A DNA stretch of 26,572 nucleotides. It comes from a virus. The DNA lies in IMG/VR virus record IMGVR_UViG_3300037805_000216, positions 1 through 26,572 of that record; one strand, 5' to 3'. The notes under the pieces are model-generated. The model had not been told where the DNA came from, searched no databases, and worked only from the letters and a program-made list of their open reading frames with translations. Of the stretch, positions 20,828 through 26,572 are shown one piece after another (within the stretch, counting starts at the first letter, position 1; each line of letters starts with the position of its first letter). The position numbers were made by a program, and so were the translations under genes.

Positions 20828-20856
20828 CTGTACTTCTCGGACATTTATGCTATAAT
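20828..20856 (+). promoter_or_regulatory. Early promoter cassette, copy 6
   Basis: CTGTAC (20828-20833), 17-nt spacer, TATAAT (20851-20856). Upstream TACCCTATAAAAATCTTTTG matches the shared element. Confidence 0.72.
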
Positions 20857-20892
20857 GGTTACATTGAAATGATAAATGAAAGGAGAGTTATA

Positions 20893-21151
20893 ATGAATCG
20901 CTATTCAACAAAGGAGAGGAGTGATATGGCTTATGTGAAGCATAGAGTTGGCACCCATATACTCTACTTTGCGAATCAAGAGCTGATGAACACTGCTATT
21001 ACTAGAGCTTAACCAATACACAACATCGCCTGAATGTGATAACTTTGATCTCCGTCTTCATGCCAACTTTATTGTTGACACAAGGTTCAACAGTGTAGTG
21101 AAATGTCGATTTCCTATTGAGGACATGATCGACGATTATGTTGGAATATGA
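20893..21151 (+). pseudogene. Frameshifted small gene
   Basis: AAGGAGAG 5 nt upstream starts ATG 20893, which runs 39 codons (ending ELMNTAITRA) to TAA at 21010-21012. The next frame is open from 20990 to 21151 and encodes a protein-like stretch (LNQYTTSPECDNFDLRLHANFIVD...) with no start of its own. A +1 shift between 20990 and 21010 would give one protein of about 86 residues. It may be a decayed gene, a sequence error or a true frameshift. Strong promoter copy 6 still precedes it. Confidence 0.55.
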
Positions 21152-21162
21152 TATGATTCAAA

Positions 21163-21247
21163 GCCCTTTGTTCCCGGCATTGGTCTTCTAAACCAATCCT
21201 TAGAGTTGGGTGGACGGCATGAGGTTCGATTCCTCCAGAGGGTGCCA
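21163..21247 (+). tRNA. tRNA-Arg (TCT) with a shrunken D arm, CCA encoded
   Basis: Perfect anticodon stem TTGGT/ACCAA around CTTCTAA; acceptor GCCCTTT/AGAGGGT; T arm GAGG-TTCGATT-CCTC; GCCA. Only about 10 nt lie between acceptor and anticodon stem, so the D arm is lost or tiny, and the variable region is about 23 nt. Confidence 0.7.
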
Positions 21248-21263
21248 ATTTAATGTTGATGTG

Positions 21264-21294
21264 TTGATACATTCAACAGAAGCTGTGATATAAT
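21264..21294 (+). promoter_or_regulatory. Extended -10 promoter
   Basis: TATAAT (21289-21294) preceded by TGTGA, with TTGATA 19 nt upstream. The leader then forms a GTGGGTC/GACCAC hairpin before the gene at 21382. Confidence 0.55.
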
Positions 21295-21381
21295 GAAGAT
21301 GTGGGTCAACTTGACCACAAAAGAAATCGTGTTGGGACAGGTTATTCCCTTGGAAAATGACCATTAAGAGGAAGTGATATT

Positions 21382-21564
21382 ATGAGTTTTGATATTAAAG
21401 CAGTGCGTGAAAAGGCAGAGAAAGAGATTCAAGATGAGCGTATGGAGAAGGCTAAAAAGAAGCTGGTGACCAAGTTGCGAGAGTTAGATGCCGCTAAGAT
21501 GGTTGTTCGCAATATTAAGCATGAGCTTAAGGTACTGGAAGCTGACATCTCTGAGGAGTTCTAG
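21382..21564 (+). CDS. Small coiled-coil protein (60 aa)
   Basis: GAGGAAG upstream supports ATG 21382. Almost the whole chain is a charged amphipathic helix (REKAEKEIQDERMEKAKKKL, then LRELDAAKMVVRNIKHEL), so it probably forms a coiled-coil oligomer. The stop overlaps the next gene's GTG. Role unknown. Confidence 0.68.
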   Translation: MSFDIKAVREKAEKEIQDERMEKAKKKLVTKLRELDAAKMVVRNIKHELKVLEADISEEF

Positions 21565-22115
21565 TGGATGGTTATGGGCCGATTCACTCTAGCCCTCCTG
21601 TGACGTTAATGTGGAACGGATGGATCGCAGAGTCATATCATCTATCTAACTGTGGATGGGAGTTCAGTGTTGAGCATGTTCCGACAGGATTCGGCGCCAA
21701 GAGACTTGTGTTCCGTCATGCCGAGATGAGAGTCCGTGGTGTTAGTGAAACGATTGATGATCATGTTTTAATGGATGCCAAGTTCGATAAGATCCAGTTG
21801 CGGTGTAATGTTAAGATGGCTGATAATTTAATCGTTCAGTCAATGAATAGCGGTCCTGCTAGTTATACATCAGTGGATATGTCTCTTGAATACAACCATC
21901 CGAGTATGATGGACACGGTGACTACAGAGGTGGACAGTCTCTTCAGAACAAGAGAATCTGGTATATTGGTGCCTGAAGACACTGTGCCAGATCTCCTTGA
22001 TCGTCTACTGGAGCTCCAAGAGCCGTCAAGACAAGAACGGTTAAAGGCACAGGTGAGAGAGTCGAATAAAGAGGTGATGACAATACCCACCAAGATCTAT
22101 AGGATGGCGGCATAG
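21564..22115 (+). CDS. Hypothetical protein (183 aa)
   Basis: GTG 21564 overlaps the previous TAG, with GAGGAG about 5 nt upstream. The N-terminal two-thirds is beta-rich (LMWNGWIAESYHL, GWEFSVEHVPTGFGAKRLVF); the C-terminus is helical (VPDLLDRLLELQEPSRQERL). No catalytic motif or membrane span is recognised. Co-transcribed with the coiled-coil gene. Confidence 0.65.
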   Translation: MDGYGPIHSSPPVTLMWNGWIAESYHLSNCGWEFSVEHVPTGFGAKRLVFRHAEMRVRGVSETIDDHVLMDAKFDKIQLRCNVKMADNLIVQSMNSGPASYTSVDMSLEYNHPSMMDTVTTEVDSLFRTRESGILVPEDTVPDLLDRLLELQEPSRQERLKAQVRESNKEVMTIPTKIYRMAA

Positions 22116-22116
22116 C

Positions 22117-22365
22117 ATGATACGTTTATTTGGTTTAATTGGTTTAATTGGTGTGATTGTTGTGGTGATTGTTGTGTCTTTTCTGATAGGAGGTGACTTT
22201 GAAAGTTATGAGATCGGTGATACAGTAGAAGTCGCCAACAGCGGTGGTGTATGTGGTGAGTATATGGGGTGGAAAGGCGCTGTAATAGTAAGAGATGCGG
22301 AGAATGGCGAATTATACGCATTCAGCGCTGTTCAGCCTGCTATTCGTGTAGATGGGTGTAACTGA
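22117..22365 (+). CDS. Membrane-anchored small beta-barrel protein (82 aa)
   Basis: An N-terminal hydrophobic helix (LFGLIGLIGVIVVVIVVSFL) anchors it. The rest (YEIGDTVEVANSGGVCGEYM, then WKGAVIVRDAENGELYAFS) looks like a small SH3- or KOW-like barrel. It starts one base after the previous stop. A surface or envelope role is only a guess. Confidence 0.62.
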   Translation: MIRLFGLIGLIGVIVVVIVVSFLIGGDFESYEIGDTVEVANSGGVCGEYMGWKGAVIVRDAENGELYAFSAVQPAIRVDGCN

Positions 22366-22462
22366 TTTAAGTGATGCGGCGGGGAGCATCTATGGGATTT
22401 TGCTCAATCTCATTCGACCGTAGATGCTGCCTAGCAGGAGTAGCGACCTGCCAATCACAATA
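22366..22462 (+). ncRNA. Strong stem-loop element between genes
   Basis: AGCATCTATGG (22385-22395) pairs with CCGTAGATGCT (22418-22428), 11 bp with one G-T; GCAGG/CCTGC forms a second hairpin (22434-22451); GTGAT/ATCAC can close both. No T run follows. Could be a small RNA or a processing element before the gene at 22481. Confidence 0.45.
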
Positions 22463-22480
22463 ATATATTATGAGGTAATT

Positions 22481-22711
22481 ATGAAAGCGAAATATATATG
22501 GAGTTCTATGAATGGAACATATCGAGTGGATTGTGATATCATAGAGGAAACGGATGAAAAATATAAGATTCGGTTTTTCGATGATATAGTAGATGATTAT
22601 GATACACGATGGGTGTATAAAGATTGTGTTGATGTGGGTGAATTGAAGCTTTCATGTGAAGATATTAAACCCACCAGTTTCGTCTTCAAGACGGCTGGTG
22701 AAGCCAGGTGA
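22481..22711 (+). CDS. Small hypothetical protein (76 aa)
   Basis: GAGGT 6 nt upstream supports ATG 22481. Beta-rich and acidic (YRVDCDIIEETDEKYKIRFFD, DTRWVYKDCVDVG), possibly a small SH3-like barrel. Three cysteines, no membrane span. Family not recognised. Confidence 0.63.
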   Translation: MKAKYIWSSMNGTYRVDCDIIEETDEKYKIRFFDDIVDDYDTRWVYKDCVDVGELKLSCEDIKPTSFVFKTAGEAR

Positions 22712-22716
22712 CAGCA

Positions 22717-22836
22717 ATGACCATAGACGGTAGGGGTATTACCGTCAATCCAGCATTATCGGTTTCTGACACTGCTAGAGCTGTTCTACAGGCACTAGAG
22801 CCTATGTTGAGAGAATATTATAAAGGAATTAAATGA
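22717..22836 (+). CDS. Small hypothetical protein (39 aa)
   Basis: ATG 22717 starts 5 nt after the previous stop; AGG is a weak ribosome site. A helical C-terminal part (SDTARAVLQALEPMLREYY) is visible. Its TGA overlaps the YqeY-like start (ATGATG). Support is packing and frame only. Confidence 0.48.
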   Translation: MTIDGRGITVNPALSVSDTARAVLQALEPMLREYYKGIK

Positions 22837-23294
22837 TGAGTTTATTGAAGAAAATTAAGGCGGATCTATTGACAGCACGTAAGAATCGTGCTACATTCCA
22901 AGCAACAGCACTTACCACACTTGTAGGCGAAGCGGAGATGATTGGCAAGAACGATGGTAACCGTGAGACTACAGACGATGAGGTTCTCCGTGTCATTGAG
23001 AAGTTCACCAAGAACTTAGTTGCGTCAATGAAGCTGTATGAGAAGGGGTCTGCCGCATTTGATGCTGCTCTGAACGAGCACCGGCTTCTCTCCGCGTATC
23101 TCCCTGACCAGTTGACACATGCTGACTTGGTGAAACTCATCGACTCCTGCGTTGATCTCCTCGGGGTGATGAAAGAGGATAACCCTCAGAAACATATGGG
23201 TAAAGTGATGGCAGAGCTGAAGAAAGACTATCAAGGTCGATATGATGCTGGTGAAGCATCCAGACTCGTCAGGAACGCTCTCTCCACCGATTAA
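22833..23294 (+). CDS. GatB/YqeY-like protein
   Basis: A 153-residue protein (152 if ATG 22836 is used). LLKKIKADLLTARKNR, TALTTLVGEAEMIGK, DDEVLRVIEKFTKNL and the LSAYLPDQLTHADL motif follow the YqeY layout of helical domain plus GatB-tail-like domain. In GatB the tail domain contacts tRNA in the amidotransferase. Stand-alone YqeY function is not settled; a tRNA-linked role would suit this tRNA-rich phage but is inference. Confidence 0.75.
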   Translation: MMSLLKKIKADLLTARKNRATFQATALTTLVGEAEMIGKNDGNRETTDDEVLRVIEKFTKNLVASMKLYEKGSAAFDAALNEHRLLSAYLPDQLTHADLVKLIDSCVDLLGVMKEDNPQKHMGKVMAELKKDYQGRYDAGEASRLVRNALSTD

Positions 23295-23324
23295 TTCTAC
23301 TTATACCCTCATAAAAATGTTTCA

Positions 23325-23353
23325 TTGTACAATTTCTGTGGATATGGTATAAT
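23325..23353 (+). promoter_or_regulatory. Early promoter cassette, copy 7
   Basis: TTGTAC (23325-23330), 17-nt spacer ending GTGGATATGG, TATAAT (23348-23353), then ATAGCCATAAA. Upstream CTTATACCCTCATAAAAATG is identical to copy 3. Confidence 0.78.
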
Positions 23354-23386
23354 ATAGCCATAAACAAACAACAGAGAGAGAATATC

Positions 23387-23857
23387 ATGGCATATATCAC
23401 ACCAGAAGAAGTTAAGAGCATTCGTAAGGCACTCAAAGAAGAGTTTGGTAGTACCATCAAATTCTCGGTCACCACTGAAAATCTTAGTGCCGTGAACATC
23501 TCAATTATTGAGTCCTCAGAGATCGACTTCACCCGCAATCCAGAGTATGATTATCACACTAATAGCTATGAGTGCCCATACCTTGATAATCGTGCTGAGA
23601 AGGTTCTAGAGCGTATTGATGAGATCGCTAAGACGGCGCCTGATGGTGAGTGGTATGATAATTCTGATGTGATGACCGATTACTTTGATGTGGCATATTA
23701 CGTGTTCGTGAATGTCGGTAAATGGAACAAGCCGTACAACTACACCGGTGAATTTGCTGGTCAGAGCAAGGTGGTTCTGAATGACACTATGTTCGTGTTT
23801 GATGACCCTCTAGGCGCTCACCTTTTTGAGAGGAAGGCGAAGAGACTGGCAGCATAA
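23387..23857 (+). CDS. LPD29-like hypothetical protein (156 aa)
   Basis: Behind promoter copy 7. The N-terminal TPEEVKSIRKALKEEFGST followed by IKFSVTTENLSAVNISI resembles the polyvalent-protein-associated domain LPD29, found in plasmid and phage proteins of unknown activity. The C-terminal half (YYVFVNVGKWNKPYNYTG) is aromatic-rich. No catalytic motif. The family match is from memory of the pattern. Confidence 0.62.
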   Translation: MAYITPEEVKSIRKALKEEFGSTIKFSVTTENLSAVNISIIESSEIDFTRNPEYDYHTNSYECPYLDNRAEKVLERIDEIAKTAPDGEWYDNSDVMTDYFDVAYYVFVNVGKWNKPYNYTGEFAGQSKVVLNDTMFVFDDPLGAHLFERKAKRLAA

Positions 23858-23888
23858 GTTAAACTTATGCTCCTATAAAAATGTTTTG

Positions 23889-23917
23889 CTGTACATGATT
23901 GATGGATATGGTATAAT
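23889..23917 (+). promoter_or_regulatory. Early promoter cassette, copy 8
   Basis: CTGTAC (23889-23894), 17-nt spacer ending GATGGATATGG, TATAAT (23912-23917), then AGCACCATAC. Upstream TCCTATAAAAATGTTTTG is shared. Confidence 0.77.
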
Positions 23918-23948
23918 AGCACCATACAAATCAAAGAGAGAATATATT

Positions 23949-25316
23949 ATGATGAAGCGTTACACATACACAAATGTTGAGTATAATATCAGTAAGTTTC
24001 TGTTGAAGATCGCAGAAATCGATTGTAATCCAGTCGGCCAGCGTAACAATGTTGAAAGGGGATACGGTAAGAAGGCTGAGGCGATTATTCGTGGTTACTT
24101 AGAGGGTAAGTTTACAGGTGCTATTGTTATTCATGAGCGCCAAAGACAAGGAACTGAAGGTTTTAAGTACGAAAGCATTGATGGCGGTCACAGAAAGCGT
24201 TATATTAAGGCATTTCATGAAAATAAGTTTTCTGTGGATGGGTTATACTTCAAAGACTTGGAAGATGCGGATAAGGAGAACTTCCTTTCTATTCCATTAA
24301 TTTTCATTATATACAGCAATCTTGCTGCTTATGATATCGGTTATATCTTCAGGTCTTTGAATGAAACCACTGATGTCAATCATCAAGAGATGCTGAACTC
24401 GAACGGTGATATGCCGGTTGCTAATCATATCCGTGAAATGTCTCGTGAGGTCATGGGTGTGGGAAATCAGCCTCATCGGTTATTCACACATAAGGATAAT
24501 GATCCAACAGAGAAGTATAAGACATTCTATGGAGACAATATGCGTCTGGCTAATGATGAGCGAGTTGCTCGCATTTACTGTCGCTATATCAACGGTGGTG
24601 GTTTAGGTGTGGCTAATGATAAAGCACTCGATGAGATGTATAAGATGGTTGATTTATCTGACACGGATATGGATAAGTATTCTAAAATGGTGAATAATCA
24701 TCTAGACTTCATTCATCATATGACTAAAAGTTTCAACATGCGAAACGGTGGAAGTAATCCTATGCCTCTGCGTGAATATCAACTATTCACTCGTCTATTC
24801 TTTTACTTGGAAGAGACGTATAAATCGTTTAAGATCGATTACTACAACTTCTATGTTTACATTGTAGACAATGTGGCACCATTCTGGGTGAAAGATAAGG
24901 ATGCTGTGATTCCTGAGTTACAGGTTAAGTCTCGATTTGATACCTTGAAGTCCCGGGCACAGCAGTTTCGAGACACATTGAAAGAGTATAAGAATGAAGA
25001 GGCGATTCGAGAGACTTTGGGCTGGTTTATTGAGCGTATTGACATCACAACGCACATCACGGCACGCGATCCTAAACGCTTATTCACAAAGGATGAGAAG
25101 ATTGCCAAGTTGGTTGAGCAGGGCTACACTTGTCCGATAAGTGGAACGTCAATTGACCTCACAAATAGTGAGGGTGATCATATGATTCCTTGGTCCTTAG
25201 GCGGACCAACAAAGATGGATAACTTGGTGATGTTACATAAGGACATCCATAAGGAAAAGGGAACTATGACTTATGTGCAGTATGTTGAAGTTAAATCAAT
25301 GGCTAAGGCAGCATAA
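23949..25316 (+). CDS. DUF262-like (GmrSD-type) protein with C-terminal HNH nuclease
   Basis: A 455-residue protein starting at ATG 23949. The N-terminal domain carries ESIDGGHRKRYIKAF (about 75-89), the counterpart of the DGQQR motif of DUF262/GmrS-type ParB-like NTP-using domains. A long helical middle follows. The C-terminus is an HNH nuclease: CPISG, GDHMIPWSLGG (Asp410, His411), NLVMLH (Asn425) and HKEKG (His434). Related host proteins cut modified phage DNA; a phage copy could attack rival phages or the host genome, or be a homing relative. It has its own strong promoter. Confidence 0.78.
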   Translation: MMKRYTYTNVEYNISKFLLKIAEIDCNPVGQRNNVERGYGKKAEAIIRGYLEGKFTGAIVIHERQRQGTEGFKYESIDGGHRKRYIKAFHENKFSVDGLYFKDLEDADKENFLSIPLIFIIYSNLAAYDIGYIFRSLNETTDVNHQEMLNSNGDMPVANHIREMSREVMGVGNQPHRLFTHKDNDPTEKYKTFYGDNMRLANDERVARIYCRYINGGGLGVANDKALDEMYKMVDLSDTDMDKYSKMVNNHLDFIHHMTKSFNMRNGGSNPMPLREYQLFTRLFFYLEETYKSFKIDYYNFYVYIVDNVAPFWVKDKDAVIPELQVKSRFDTLKSRAQQFRDTLKEYKNEEAIRETLGWFIERIDITTHITARDPKRLFTKDEKIAKLVEQGYTCPISGTSIDLTNSEGDHMIPWSLGGPTKMDNLVMLHKDIHKEKGTMTYVQYVEVKSMAKAA

Positions 25317-25331
25317 GTAAAGAGATATAAT

Positions 25332-25422
25332 GGAAGACTCGCATAATCTGGTATTGCACCTGACTTGAAATCAGGCAAGTCGAGAAATCGGCCTCGGGGT
25401 TCAAATCCCTGGTCTTCCGCCA
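25332..25422 (+). tRNA. tRNA-Ser (TGA), CCA encoded
   Basis: Acceptor GGAAGAC/GTCTTCC, anticodon stem CCTGA/TCAGG around CTTGAAA, class II variable arm, T arm GGGG-TTCAAAT-CCCT, GCCA. Confidence 0.93.
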
Positions 25423-25500
25423 ATTTAAAGGAACATGATGGGCGAATCAAAAGAGGTCAGTGTGTAGATCGACACAAAGCAAAAAAGTTCTGGTGATGTG

Positions 25501-25529
25501 TTTACAATAATGCGTGAGGATGATATAAT
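25501..25529 (+). promoter_or_regulatory. Promoter-like pair overlapping a gene start
   Basis: TTTACA, 17-nt spacer, TATAAT, but the -10 contains ATG 25528, so transcripts would start at about 25536 next to ATG 25537 and be leaderless. Real promoter or chance. Confidence 0.4.
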
Positions 25530-25821
25530 GTGTGGTATGAAATATGAGTTGATTGAGCAATTTGATGTGTTATTGTTTGAGTATCCCTTAGAGGGTGGCC
25601 GCTTCGCTAGGTTGTTTGGCACCAAGCAAACAATTAAACAATATGTGTGTTTGGCCGTTGCCGACGATTTTCTAGTTCTCGCCGAGAAAGATAGTTTCTG
25701 GTACGCTAACAAAAGCAATTTTGACACGGAGGTATCTAATACGACCCGATTCACACACAAGAGGCTTAGAGGTAACGGCGTGAATCTGGAGGAGTATACA
25801 ATTCAGGAGAACGTGCGGTGA
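25528..25821 (+). CDS. Small hypothetical protein (97 aa)
   Basis: The start is unclear: ATG 25528 has GAGG 10 nt upstream; 25498, 25510 and 25537 are in frame. The chain is beta-rich (QYVCLAVADDFLVLAEKDSFWYANKSN) with a basic C-terminal third. No family recognised. The next gene begins in a GTGA overlap with its stop. Confidence 0.58.
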   Translation: MCGMKYELIEQFDVLLFEYPLEGGRFARLFGTKQTIKQYVCLAVADDFLVLAEKDSFWYANKSNFDTEVSNTTRFTHKRLRGNGVNLEEYTIQENVR

Positions 25822-26260
25822 ACAGTGATAAGCTAGTTGAGCTGAGTGAGGAATACATTGAGTGGTTCTATGACCATCCGCATGAGATGATGAATTGTAT
25901 AGGACCTGCTCATTATATGAGGAGTTCAGTCTTCATTTGAAGTACCCCCGTCAAACGGGACACACTACAGCGATGGTCGAATTGTTCAAAAAGTACAATG
26001 CTTGGTATATGTATGAAAGGCAGACAATGGGTGAATACTTCAGAGATGCCATTGGAGAACATAGATCAGATAGGATAATTCCCCTCAGCGTGGATAGGGG
26101 TTATAAGAAGGGTGGGACTTTAATCCGTCCTCATGTTATACTGATTGATAATTTCTCTTTTGTTGGCGCGGATAAAGTGATGAATGTGATCATGGACTAT
26201 ATACCTCAGTTTAAGCATGAAGGTGAATTTAAGCCAATCCCGTTAGTGTGTATGGGTTAA
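25818..26260 (+). pseudogene. Frameshifted P-loop-like gene
   Basis: GTG 25818 (GGAG 8 nt upstream) opens 40 codons ending HYMRSSVFI at TGA 25938-25940. A different frame is open from about 25895 to 26260 and contains LKYPRQTGHTT, a Walker-A-like loop with His where Lys is usual, then VILIDNFSFV as a Walker-B-like strand. The frames overlap around 25895-25940, so a -1 (or +2) shift would yield one ATP-binding-like protein of about 145 residues. The second frame might instead start at TTG 25895. Confidence 0.5.
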
Positions 26261-26275
26261 CAAAACAGTGTAAGA

Positions 26276-26281
26276 TATAAT
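26276..26281 (+). promoter_or_regulatory. Possible -10 element
   Basis: TATAAT preceded by TGTAAGA; no good -35 at the right distance. It lies 26 nt before ATG 26308. Confidence 0.35.
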
Positions 26282-26307
26282 GATAGTTCAACAACAGAGG
26301 ATATATT

Positions 26308-26523
26308 ATGAAGAAGTTAAGTGAAAAGAAGTTGACCAAGCGTGAGATGAAAGCAGCTCGTGGACCTAACATGGCAGTAAAGGTCAGTCTAAAGCAAAGT
26401 GAAGAGATCACTATTGGGAAGACTAATTACATGGGGCGTGACGCAGAGTATCGCCAAGTGCCAGACAGCATGCACTTAATGAAGGTACGTAAAGGTGTGC
26501 CATATGTTCGTGTTCATGTATAA
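26308..26523 (+). CDS. Small basic hypothetical protein (71 aa)
   Basis: AGAGGA about 9 nt upstream supports ATG 26308. Very Lys/Arg-rich N-terminus (KKLSEKKLTKREMKAARG), then beta strands (MAVKVSLKQSEEITIG, VPYVRVHV). Probably binds nucleic acid. It ends in the TATAAATA box that precedes tRNA-Leu. Family not recognised. Confidence 0.62.
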   Translation: MKKLSEKKLTKREMKAARGPNMAVKVSLKQSEEITIGKTNYMGRDAEYRQVPDSMHLMKVRKGVPYVRVHV

Positions 26524-26526
26524 ATA
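26519..26526 (+). promoter_or_regulatory. T4-late-promoter-like TATAAATA box, second copy
   Basis: Within TGTATAAATAGAAGTA, identical to 15443-15458. It lies 7 nt before the tRNA-Leu at 26534, a suitable distance for a tRNA transcript start. Confidence 0.35.
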
Positions 26527-26533
26527 GAAGTAC

Positions 26534-26572
26534 GGGGATGTGGTGGAATTGGTATACACGCGAATTTTAGGT
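26534..26572 (+). tRNA. tRNA-Leu (TAG), 5' part cut by the window edge
   Basis: GGGGATG acceptor strand, Leu-type D arm (TGGTGGAATTGGTATACACGC) and the start of an anticodon loop TTTAGGT. The window ends there. Confidence 0.7.

Noticed and set aside
25326-25331. TATAAT box just before tRNA-Ser (TGA)
   Set aside because: Transcription from it would start inside the tRNA; no usable -35 is present.

Overview
The window looks like part of the early/middle region of a large tailed phage related to the T4 group. All supported genes are on the + strand and are tightly packed, often with ATGA, GTGA or TAATG overlaps. T4-type proteins are recognisable: both topoisomerase II subunits (gp39 and gp52 types), a FEN-family RNase H and a DexA-type exonuclease. 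A long tRNA array and many tiny early genes behind strong sigma70-like promoters complete the picture. The host is probably a gammaproteobacterium, perhaps marine; that is inference only.

Positions 1-4001 hold the most striking protein-coding locus. A class II (adenosylcobalamin-dependent) ribonucleotide reductase, nrdJ, is broken into two genes. The first ends in the N-terminal half of a split intein and the second begins with the C-terminal half. Between them lies a free-standing GIY-YIG homing endonuclease gene. The break falls directly before the catalytic cysteine of the NPC-x-E motif, so active enzyme should need protein trans-splicing. A second GIY-YIG gene follows at once.

Positions 4000-9015 carry small genes and a DNA-metabolism operon (gp39-like, gp52-like, RNase H). 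Positions 9008-11312 pair a gamma-glutamylcyclotransferase-fold protein with a glutamine-synthetase-like amidoligase, which suggests amide-bond making and breaking on an unknown target. Positions 11296-13300 form an operon of DexA, a small protein and a TET-associated-type glycosyltransferase, ending in a terminator.

Positions 13300-16100 are accessory early genes of 24-162 residues. Many have their own copy of a conserved promoter cassette; one encodes a sigma-70 region-4-like helix-turn-helix protein.

Positions 16096-21250 are RNA-dominated: about 20 tRNA genes (most with encoded CCA), several tRNA-like genes with abnormal arms, and several ORF-free structured stretches. The largest runs from a consensus promoter at 18495 to about 19365. 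It is about 830 nt, rich in GNRA-capped hairpins, and has a tRNA-shaped domain clamped inside a perfect 9-bp helix. It resembles the giant ornate phage RNAs of the GOLLD type. A second candidate (18031-18239) is about 209 nt with a 9-bp closing helix and a 3' CCA.

Positions 21250-26572 return to small genes, including a YqeY-like protein and a DUF262-like protein with a C-terminal HNH nuclease motif. Further tRNAs follow: Ser(TGA), and a Leu(TAG) cut by the window edge. Two genes (20893 and 25818) appear frameshifted.
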